Origin: Azoarcus sp. | GTDB taxonomy: Bacteria > Pseudomonadota > Gammaproteobacteria > Burkholderiales > Rhodocyclaceae | Assembly (NCBI GenBank): GCA_031258035.1 | Contig: JAIRNL010000219.1 | Location: forward strand, 1 to 5,125 | Direction of reading: 5' to 3' | DNA: 5,125 bases | Shown: positions 1-4,836 of the stretch, in pieces | Layout: each line of letters starts with the position of its first letter | How positions within the stretch are numbered: the first letter of the stretch is position 1 | Notes under the pieces: generated by a model | The model's database searches: none | What the model was told of the DNA's origin: nothing | What the model saw: the letters and a program-made list of their open reading frames with translations, nothing else | Translations under genes and position numbers: made by a program

Positions 1-251
1 AGGCGTCGTGGCAGATCATTCGATCAACTTTCTCCATAGGGAGGATCGCTGAGAGGTTGCGCAGGCAACGTATGTGATGACAAGACAGGTCAGACCGGGA
101 CTCGCCAAGCCTGAATCAGCGCAAGAGCTTCACCAGCTCGTTAGGGAAATGAGGCGCGAGTCAGCGGATTTCATCGGGGCCCGTGCCAGAAACATCGCCG
201 CACCACAAGGCCGGATATAAAGCTGCAATCCATCCTGTCTACGTTCGGAGC
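1..251. other. Intergenic stretch with no supported gene
   Basis: I see no gene, RNA gene or recognised repeat here. A small hairpin (GTTGC at 56-60, loop GCAG, GCAAC at 65-69) is too short to interpret. On the minus strand a reading frame from about 192 down to 116 spells protein-like text (SGTGPDEIR, a TGA at 163-161, then LAPHFPNELVKLLR and a TGA at 118-116). This could be the decayed tail of a gene, but I cannot name a family. The 83-codon minus-strand open frame at 381-130 has no recognisable motif and overlaps the antitoxin remnant, so I do not call it a gene. Confidence 0.5.
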
Positions 252-552
252 ATGCAAAAACCTGCACGAACGGGAGGCGTTCATATAAACGCTGATGCGC
301 GCGGTGGCGATCAAGCACACCGACATGACCGATTTCATTTTGCGCCATGCCCTCAGGGCAGCGCGCAAAGTCATCGGTCAAGCCGAGCGCCTGCCCCTGT
401 CCGAACGCGGCGGTCTACGTGTACTGGCGGCGCAGGAGTGCCCGGCGGCGCCCAATGCCAGACGCCTGGCGACGGCCCGGCGCCCGCCCAAGGACATATT
501 CCCGCCGCGCTTTCACCGCTCGAACATCAGTTGCCCTTCCACCAGCGTGTAA
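252..552 (+). pseudogene. Broken DUF1778 (TacA-like) antitoxin, orphan
   Basis: DUF1778 proteins are ribbon-helix-helix antitoxins that bind their own promoter and neutralise a GNAT acetyltransferase toxin. The body lies in the frame starting at 295: RAVAIKHTDMTDFILRHAL, then an A-R-K-V-I-xx-A-E-R-L-xLSER segment, then RVLAAQECPAAPNARRL. This follows the family layout of an 'AA...TDFI' helix, 'LSERD...VLELLENPPAPN' and a basic tail, with similarity ending near 492. The expected N-terminal strand is in another frame, from an ATG at 252 (MQKPARTGGVHINA). The downstream frame meets a TAA at 289-291 just before its TLMRAVA. The join is therefore shifted and seems to have lost several codons compared with the family. 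The frame runs on to a TAA at 550-552, 40 bases into the 3' end of the convergent pyrC'. No acetyltransferase toxin follows. I read this as a decayed or captured antitoxin. The family call comes from memory of the motif pattern. Confidence 0.55.
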
Positions 553-1790
553 CGTACTTGTCCCGGGAGTTCTTCGCCGAGGAAGGGGGTGTTCTTGCCT
601 TGGCTCCTGAGGCTTTCGCGGCTGATGACGGTGCGGGCCGCGGGGTCGAAGACGCATATGTCGGCGCGCGCGCCAGGGGCGAGGTGGCCGGCCCTGGTGA
701 TGCCGACGAGACGGGCCGCGTCCGAGGTGATCCGCGCCAGCGCGATGGACAGCGGCAGGTTGTATTCCCCGGCCCATTTCAGGGTGAGCGGCAGCAGGAG
801 TTCGAGGCCGGTCGCGCCCGGTTCCGATTCGCTGAAAGGTTTGAGTTTGTGGTCGTCGTCGACCGGGGTGTGGTCGGAGCAGAGGGCGTCGATGCGGCCT
901 TCGGCAAGGCCGCGGGCGAGGGCGTCGCGGTCGTGCGGGGTGCGCAGTGGCGGCACGAGGTGGCAGTGGGTGTTGAAGTGGCCGATGTCGCGGTCGCACA
1001 GGTGCAGGTGGTTGATCGAGATGTCGCAGGTGACGTCCATGCCTTCGGCGCGCGCCTGTTCGATCAGGGCGAGTCCTTCGGCGCTCGATAGCCGGGTGAT
1101 GTGCAGGCGCGCGCCCGTGGCCTTGGCCAGCCGCAGGTAGGTGAAGAGGGCCACGGTCTCGGCGGCCACGGGGATGCCGGGCAGGCCGAGGCGGTTGGCG
1201 ACTTCGCCGTCGTGGGCGAAGCCGCCGCGCGTGAGAAAGGGGGCGATGGGTTGCAACCAGACGCGAAAGCCGAAGGTGGCGGCGTATTGCATGGCGCGCA
1301 TCAGCACCATGTGGTCGACGATGGGTTCGTTGGCCTGCGAGAAGGCGACGCAGCCGGCTTCGACGAGTTCGGCCATCTCGGAGAGACGTTCGCCCTTGAG
1401 GGCGATGGTCAGGGCGCCGACGGGGTAGATGTGGGCGCGGTTGAGTTTCTTGGCGCGGTAGCAGAGCATTTCGACCAGGCCCGGTTCGTCGAGGGCGGGG
1501 TCGGTGTCGGGCGGGATGGCCACGCTGGTGACGCCGCCCGCCATCGCGGCTTCGAGTTCGGATTCGAGGGTGGCGCGGTATTCAAAGCCTGGTTCGCGCA
1601 GGCGGGCGGCGAGGTCGATCAGGCCGGGGGCGACGACGAGGCCATCGGCGGCGAGCGTGCGGCCGGGGATGAAGCCGTCGGGCGGCTGGCCGAGGGCGAC
1701 GATTTTTCCTTCGGCGATGAATACGTCCTGGATGTGGTCGACCTGGCGCAGGGGATCGACGACCCGGCCATTGGCTATGCGGATTTTCAT
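513..1790 (-). CDS. pyrC': Dihydroorotase-like PyrC', probably inactive ATCase scaffold chain
   Basis: The protein has 425 residues with a complete amidohydrolase-fold layout. An N-terminal beta-sandwich (IRIANGRVVDP, residues 3-13) leads into APGLID (54-59), LREPG (64-68), the barrel, CSDHTP (304-309) and a C-terminal sandwich (GARADICVFDP). The metal site is largely gone. The HxH after 'LID' is A61-A62-R63, the FSDDG aspartates are Q152-A153, and the usual 'HAED' histidine is Q180. Only the 'HI' histidine (H230) and the SDH motif (D306, H307) remain. This is the pattern of PyrC', the non-catalytic chain that holds PyrB in the class A aspartate transcarbamoylase dodecamer of Pseudomonas and Burkholderia. 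The length fits that family. The gene starts 10 bases after the pyrB stop. The gap reads GGGAAAAGAG and supplies a purine-rich ribosome-binding site for the ATG at 1790. Catalysis of the dihydroorotase step is unlikely. The scaffold role is inferred from the family and the pyrB neighbour. Confidence 0.9.
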   Translation of the reverse strand: MKIRIANGRVVDPLRQVDHIQDVFIAEGKIVALGQPPDGFIPGRTLAADGLVVAPGLIDLAARLREPGFEYRATLESELEAAMAGGVTSVAIPPDTDPALDEPGLVEMLCYRAKKLNRAHIYPVGALTIALKGERLSEMAELVEAGCVAFSQANEPIVDHMVLMRAMQYAATFGFRVWLQPIAPFLTRGGFAHDGEVANRLGLPGIPVAAETVALFTYLRLAKATGARLHITRLSSAEGLALIEQARAEGMDVTCDISINHLHLCDRDIGHFNTHCHLVPPLRTPHDRDALARGLAEGRIDALCSDHTPVDDDHKLKPFSESEPGATGLELLLPLTLKWAGEYNLPLSIALARITSDAARLVGITRAGHLAPGARADICVFDPAARTVISRESLRSQGKNTPFLGEELPGQVRYTLVEGQLMFER

Positions 1791-1800
1791 CTCTTTTCCC

Positions 1801-2760
1801 TCATTGGCCGGCGAGCATGCTCATTACCGCCATGCGCACGGCGATGCCGAATGTCACTTGCGGCAGGATGACCGCCTGCGCGCCGTCGGCGACGGCGGAG
1901 TCGATTTCGATGCCGCGGTTGAGCGGCCCCGGGTGCATGACGATAGCGTCGGGGCGGGCAAGCGCGAGTTTTTCCGGGGTCAGGCCCCAGACTTTGTAGT
2001 ATTCCTGCGGCGTGGGCAGCAGCGCGCCCGCCATGCGTTCGTTCTGGAGGCGCAGCATCATGACGACGTCGACGCCGCGCAGACCTTCGCGCATGTCGTT
2101 GAAGGTGCGCACGCCCATGGTTTCGATGGCGGTCGGCAGCAGGGTCTTGGGGCCGATTACCCGCACTTCGGGTACGCCGAGCGTGGCGAGGGCGGCGATC
2201 TGCGAGCGCGCGACCCGCGAGTGCAGCACGTCGCCGACGATGGCGACGACGAGATTGCTGAAGTCGTGTTTGTAGTGACGGATCGTGTACATGTCGAGCA
2301 GGCCCTGGGTGGGGTGGGCGTGGCGTCCGTCGCCGGCATTGATGACGTGGATGTGGTCGCGGCCGGTGGCCTGGAGGTGCTGGGTGATGAGTACCGGGGC
2401 GCCGCTGGCGGCATGGCGCACGACGAACATGTCGGCGTGCATCGCGCAGAGGTTGTCGATGGTGTCGAGCAGGCTTTCTCCCTTGGCGGTGGAGCTGGTC
2501 GATACGTTGAGGTTTACGACGTCGGCGGTCAGGCGCTTGGCCGCGATCTCGAATGTGGTGCGGGTGCGGGTGGAGTTTTCAAAGAACAGGTTGAAGATGC
2601 TCTTGCCGCGCAGCAGGGGGAGTTTTTTTACTTCGCGTTCGGCGACTTCGGTAAAGGGCGCGGCGTGGTCGAGGATGCCGATGAGGATGTCACGCGGCAG
2701 GCCGTCGAGGGTGAGCAGGTGTTGCAGTTCGCCATGGCGGTTGAGTTGTGGGTTACGCAT
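1801..2760 (-). CDS. pyrB: Aspartate carbamoyltransferase catalytic chain PyrB
   Basis: PyrB joins carbamoyl phosphate and L-aspartate to make N-carbamoyl-L-aspartate, the committed step of pyrimidine synthesis in the cytoplasm. The 319-residue protein has the whole active site: the carbamoyl-phosphate motif FENSTRTRTTFE (60-71), the 80s-loop lysine in STAKGES (K93), HPTQGLLD (149-156), the aspartate-side LRLQNERM segment, and HPGPLNRG (276-283). The ATG at 2760 overlaps the pyrR stop by 8 bases (ATGCGTAA), so translation is probably coupled. No regulatory pyrI gene is present; a PyrC'-type gene follows instead. This matches class A ATCases, where nucleotide control acts on the PyrB/PyrC' assembly, and differs from the E. 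coli PyrB/PyrI form. The short N-terminal stretch before LLTLDGLP (residues 1-14) corresponds to the region linked to regulation in class A enzymes, though I cannot judge its function from sequence. Confidence 0.97.
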   Translation of the reverse strand: MRNPQLNRHGELQHLLTLDGLPRDILIGILDHAAPFTEVAEREVKKLPLLRGKSIFNLFFENSTRTRTTFEIAAKRLTADVVNLNVSTSSTAKGESLLDTIDNLCAMHADMFVVRHAASGAPVLITQHLQATGRDHIHVINAGDGRHAHPTQGLLDMYTIRHYKHDFSNLVVAIVGDVLHSRVARSQIAALATLGVPEVRVIGPKTLLPTAIETMGVRTFNDMREGLRGVDVVMMLRLQNERMAGALLPTPQEYYKVWGLTPEKLALARPDAIVMHPGPLNRGIEIDSAVADGAQAVILPQVTFGIAVRMAVMSMLAGQ

Positions 2761-3253
2761 TGATCAACCTCAGGGAGAGGCCGCCGTCTTCCGTCTGTTC
2801 CAGTTGCAGGTTTTGCGAGGCGGGCAGGGGGTCGGGAAGGGTGTGGGCGCAGTAGCGGGCGGCGATCGGCAGTTCGCGCCCGCCGCGATCGACGAGCACA
2901 GCCAGTTCGACGCTGGAGGGGCGGCCGAAGTCGAAGATTTCGTTGAGGGCGGCGCGGGTGGTGCGGCCGGTGTAGAGCACGTCGTCGACGAGGATCACCG
3001 CCGCGTCTTCGATCGAGAAGGGGATGTCGGCGCGTTGCGGGCTGCCGTGCAGGCCCCGGGCGCCATAGTCGTCGCGGTAGAAGGAGATGTCGATGGCCCC
3101 GGGCGGCTCTTTGAGGCCGAGCAGGGTATGGAGGCGGCGCGCCAGCCATTCGCCGCCGGTGCGGATGCCGATCAGGACGGTGTTCGGCTGGAGGTTCGGG
3201 CGTATTTGTTCAGCCAGGTGTTGGCAAAGTGATTCCGCGTCAGGAAATGGCAT
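2753..3253 (-). CDS. pyrR: PyrR, PRPP-binding pyrimidine regulator / uracil phosphoribosyltransferase fold
   Basis: This is a 166-residue type I phosphoribosyltransferase-fold protein. The PRPP signature VILVDDVLYTGRT lies at 86-98. The upstream FYRDD (58-62) and the downstream GRPSSVELAVLVDRGGRELP (110-129) are typical PyrR blocks. In Bacillus, PyrR binds the pyr leader RNA when UMP is high and also has weak uracil phosphoribosyltransferase activity. Residues I recall as RNA-contacting there (the TR and H of 'LTRIAHE', and the H and second R of 'RGHRELPIR') are here Q11-H12, E15, G125 and A131, while R126 is kept. An attenuation role is therefore doubtful. I chose the ATG at 3253 because the family N-terminus begins there. 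The frame is open farther upstream but only as a shadow of ruvX. The start lies 14 bases inside the end of ruvX and the stop overlaps the pyrB start. pyrR next to pyrB and pyrC' is also the Pseudomonas arrangement. Confidence 0.93.
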   Translation of the reverse strand: MPFPDAESLCQHLAEQIRPNLQPNTVLIGIRTGGEWLARRLHTLLGLKEPPGAIDISFYRDDYGARGLHGSPQRADIPFSIEDAAVILVDDVLYTGRTTRAALNEIFDFGRPSSVELAVLVDRGGRELPIAARYCAHTLPDPLPASQNLQLEQTEDGGLSLRLINA

Positions 3254-3716
3254 GTCGGTGCGCGTCCAGGAAGTGTTGCAGGATGAGCCGCGCCGCGGCG
3301 GCGTCGAGTTTTTCCTTGCGCGCCTGCCAGCGGCGCGCGCCCGCTTCGCGCATGTCGCGCTCGGCTTCGAGCGAGCTGAGGCGCTCGTCGGTGAAGAGTA
3401 CCGGCAGGCCGAAGCGGCCGCGCAGTTGGTTGGCGAAGCGCCGGCAGCGCGGGGCGAGGGCGTGGTCGCCTTCGCCATCGAGCGGGCGCGGCAGGCCGAC
3501 GACGAGGGCGACGGGCCGCCATTCTTCGATCAGGCGGGAGATGGCGGCAAAGCGCGCGGCATTGGCTTCGCCGGCGACGGTAGCCAGGACGTTGGCGAGT
3601 CCCGTTTCGAGTTCGCCCGTGGCGACGCCGATGCGGGCAAGGCCGAAGTCGAAGCCGAGGAGGCAGCCGCGCGCCGGCAGGGGAGAGTCGGTGATGGCTG
3701 GCGCGCCTTCAGGCAT
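3240..3716 (-). CDS. ruvX: Putative pre-16S rRNA nuclease RuvX/YqgF (RNase H-like resolvase fold)
   Basis: YqgF is an essential small cytoplasmic nuclease in E. coli, linked to maturation of the 16S rRNA 5' end, with an RNase H/RuvC-like fold. The 158-residue protein has the three acidic blocks of the family: LGFDFGLARIGVA with D23, TDERLSS with E111, and KEKLDAAAA with D138. VVGLPRPLDG (72-81) and RRFANQLRGRFG (92-103) are further family blocks. A 15-residue tail before the first strand is longer than in many homologues. No in-frame alternative start was evident between M1 and LLGFD. The ATG at 3716 lies 8 bases inside the yqgE stop region, so the pair should be translationally coupled. The yqgE-ruvX pairing is common in proteobacteria. 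The catalytic residues look intact. Confidence 0.95.
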   Translation of the reverse strand: MPEGAPAITDSPLPARGCLLGFDFGLARIGVATGELETGLANVLATVAGEANAARFAAISRLIEEWRPVALVVGLPRPLDGEGDHALAPRCRRFANQLRGRFGLPVLFTDERLSSLEAERDMREAGARRWQARKEKLDAAAARLILQHFLDAHRHAIS

Positions 3717-4275
3717 GCCCGGCGACCACGCTGAGTTGGGTGAGGTCGATGCCGAGCTTGTGCAGGGCGGCGGACAGGCGCTCTTCGGGCGGCAGCGCGA
3801 AGACGATCGACATGTCGGCGGGGATGGTGAGCCAGGCGTTGTCGGCGAGTTCTTGTTCGAGTTGGCCGGCAGTCCAGGCCGCGAAGCCGAGGCTCACGAG
3901 GATTTCGTGCGGTTCGCCGGTGTTGCCGATGGCCTGGAGAATGTCGCGACTGCTGGTGAGGCCGATTTCGTCGTTGACCCGCAGGGTCGAGTGCCATTCG
4001 CCGCTCGGGCGGTGGAGGACGAAGCCGCGGTCGGTCTGTACCGGGCCGCCGAAGTAGACGGGCTGGGAGGTGAAGCCCAAGGCGTCGAGCTGGAGGTCGA
4101 CACGCTCGAAAAGTGTTCCCAGTGTCATGTCGATCGGACGGTTGACGATGATGCCGAGCGCCCCCTGCTCGTTGTGTTCGGCGATGTAGGTCAGGGTGCG
4201 GGCGAAGTGCGGATCGGCCATGTGGGGCATGGCGATGAGGAAGTGGTGCGTGAGGTTGCTAGAGACGGTATCCAT
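3709..4275 (-). CDS. yqgE: YqgE/AlgH (DUF179) family protein
   Basis: The 188-residue protein is a full-length DUF179 (YqgE/AlgH) member. Family blocks in order are HHFLIAMPHMADPHFARTL (10-28), EHNEQGALGIIVNRP (34-48), PVYFGGPVQTDRGFVLH (73-89), SLGFAAWTAGQLEQEL (129-144) and NAWLTIPAD. The family's molecular role is unsettled; AlgH was named for an effect on alginate regulation in Pseudomonas. I chose the ATG at 4275, not the in-frame ATG at 4302. The family N-terminus sits at HHFLIAMP, and the first nine codons of the longer form would lie over a likely -10 promoter element. There is no Shine-Dalgarno sequence before 4275 (GTGCGCCC), which fits a leaderless message. The stop overlaps the ruvX start by 8 bases. 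This is the first gene of the operon. Confidence 0.93.
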   Translation of the reverse strand: MDTVSSNLTHHFLIAMPHMADPHFARTLTYIAEHNEQGALGIIVNRPIDMTLGTLFERVDLQLDALGFTSQPVYFGGPVQTDRGFVLHRPSGEWHSTLRVNDEIGLTSSRDILQAIGNTGEPHEILVSLGFAAWTAGQLEQELADNAWLTIPADMSIVFALPPEERLSAALHKLGIDLTQLSVVAGHA

Positions 4276-4283
4276 GGGCGCAC

Positions 4284-4289
4284 ATTCTA
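4284..4289 (-). promoter_or_regulatory. Candidate -10 element for the yqgE-pyrC' operon
   Basis: The minus strand reads TAGAAT at 4289-4284, one mismatch from TATAAT, followed by 8 bases and the ATG at 4275. Transcription would start at or within a base or two of the ATG, giving a leaderless or nearly leaderless mRNA. That agrees with the absent ribosome-binding site. No convincing -35 hexamer appears at 16-19 bp (the 17-bp position reads ACACGC), so the promoter is tentative. Confidence 0.4.
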
Positions 4290-4360
4290 CGCTGCCTGGC
4301 ATTTGCGCGTGTGCGAATTGGGCGACCGGCGTGAGATGGCCAGCCGCGTCACCCTTTCGC

Positions 4361-4394
4361 GCCCTCTCCGATCATGAGGCCGGTCGGAGAGGGC
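4361..4394. other. Strong hairpin, 11-bp perfect stem, 12-base loop
   Basis: GCCCTCTCCGA at 4361-4371 is perfectly complementary to TCGGAGAGGGC at 4384-4394 across a 12-base loop. No T-run follows on either strand, so this is not a classic intrinsic terminator. It lies between the IS remnant and the yqgE promoter candidate. It may end transcription from the upstream gene by a U-less or Rho-assisted route, or act as a protein-binding palindrome. The function is unknown. Confidence 0.6.
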
Positions 4395-4407
4395 GTGCCC
4401 GCGTTCA

Positions 4408-4422
4408 GAGGGTGTTTTCAAA
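4408..4422 (+). repeat. Terminal inverted repeat of the IS remnant (one end)
   Basis: GAGGGTGTTTTCAAA; it is perfectly complementary to 4633-4647. The transposase remnant's TGA (minus strand 4420-4418) falls inside it, which marks the 3' end of the element. Confidence 0.8.
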
Positions 4423-4620
4423 CCACGAATAATCTATGCATGAGGATGCGAGCCTGAGTCAGCCAAGGCCAAGCCTCAGAGACATGGGGTAGGCGATCTG
4501 GTACATGATTTGCCGACGAGATTTTTCGTTCCAGGCATGGGTGCGTTCCACAACCCAGCGCTTGGGTAGAGGGACAAAGCCTGAAGCATGGGCACCCGTG
4601 CCTGCCCCGCGCATTTCGCC
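4418..4620 (-). pseudogene. IS5-family transposase C-terminal fragment with a frameshift
   Basis: From 4620 the minus strand encodes about 40 residues including GFVPLPKRWVVERTHAWNEK and SRRQIMY. This is the IS5-family block that carries the last catalytic glutamate, in VVERTxAW. The frame then runs into a TGA at 4461-4459. Adding one base between 4499 and 4498 restores the family ending (HDRLPHVSEAWPWL, then TQARILMHRLFVV) with a stop at 4420-4418 inside the terminal repeat. A single-base deletion is therefore the simplest explanation. The N-terminal domain and the two catalytic aspartates are absent. Only roughly the last 65-70 residues of the transposase survive. Confidence 0.8.
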
Positions 4621-4632
4621 AATTATGGATGT

Positions 4633-4647
4633 TTTGAAAACACCCTC
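4633..4647 (-). repeat. Terminal inverted repeat of the IS remnant (other end)
   Basis: TTTGAAAACACCCTC on the plus strand; it is perfectly complementary to 4408-4422. Read on the minus strand this is the 5' end of the element. It is joined after about ten bases to the interior of the transposase gene, which places the internal deletion near 4620-4630. Confidence 0.8.
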
Positions 4648-4661
4648 ATGGACGAACCCCC

Positions 4662-4707
4662 GTCATTCCGCGACGCCGGGCGCAAGCGCCCTCCACGCTG
4701 CAATGAC
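4662..4707. repeat. REP-like imperfect palindrome with GTCATT/AATGAC ends
   Basis: GTCATT (4662-4667) and AATGAC (4702-4707) share an exact centre with an inner perfect palindrome, GGGCGC-AA-GCGCCC (4678-4691). The arms between them are imperfect. This looks like the extragenic palindromic repeats common in proteobacterial intergenic DNA. It lies 3' of cinA and could form a hairpin in that transcript. No T-run follows on the minus strand (GGGGGTTCG), so it is not a standard terminator. Confidence 0.55.
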
Positions 4708-4735
4708 AGGGTGCGGCGCAATGACAGGGCGTGGC
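4700..4735. repeat. Two tandem 18-bp units starting GCAATGACAGGG
   Basis: Units at 4700-4717 and 4718-4735 match at 16 of 18 positions. The first overlaps the right arm of the palindrome at 4662-4707, so the pair looks like a partial duplication of that repeat's arm. A further ATGAC/GTCAT pair lies at 4752-4756 and 4774-4778. Two copies with no spacers are not a CRISPR array. Confidence 0.6.
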
Positions 4736-4836
4736 GGAATACCGGAAGAGAATGACCGCTTCGGCCCTCGACCGTCATGCGGCACGAGATGGGGCCGGGG
4801 TCGGGCAAGCGATGCGCCATTGAACCGGAAATGGCC

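Larger units (their letters stand above)
4408..4647 (-). mobile_element. Internally deleted IS5-family element (MITE-like), 240 bp
   Basis: A 15-bp perfect inverted repeat (GAGGGTGTTTTCAAA at 4408-4422, its complement at 4633-4647) bounds a 240-bp segment. Read on the minus strand, the 5' terminus is followed after about ten bases by the C-terminal part of an IS5-family DDE transposase. The transposase stop codon lies inside the opposite terminal repeat, as expected for the true 3' end of an IS. The segment thus has both IS ends but has lost most of the gene. No clear target-site duplication flanks the repeats: the left flank ends TTCA and the right begins ATGG. A TCA sits beside the left repeat, and another overlaps the last bases of the right one. 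The element cannot make transposase but could in principle be moved by a full-length relative in the same genome. Confidence 0.75.

Noticed and set aside
130..381. Minus-strand 83-codon open frame
   Set aside because: No recognisable motif and no ribosome-binding site that I could support; it overlaps the better-supported antitoxin remnant on the other strand.
1504..2763. Very long plus-strand open frame opposite pyrB and pyrC'
   Set aside because: Its composition is a mirror of the high-GC minus-strand genes, it has no recognisable domain, and it lies antisense to two clearly homologous proteins. The same applies to the plus-strand frames at 183-1091, 1101-1871 and 3229-4377.
4276..4302. 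Longer yqgE start at 4302
   Set aside because: The extra nine residues (MPGSVECAP) have no family counterpart and overlap the probable -10 element.
4361..4394. The hairpin's GGAGAGGG resembles the GAGAGG of Bacillus PyrR-binding loops
   Set aside because: In PyrR targets the motif is in the loop region of a specific anti-antiterminator with a downstream terminator. Here it is in the 3' arm of a perfect stem, and it would lie upstream of the likely transcription start.
4405..4650. Target-site duplication flanking the IS remnant
   Set aside because: The flanks TTCA and ATGG do not match. The TCA copies only line up if the right-hand repeat is trimmed, so this is not supported.
4700..4735. Tandem 18-bp repeats as a CRISPR or iteron array
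   Set aside because: There are only two units, directly abutting, without spacers, cas genes or a replication gene nearby.
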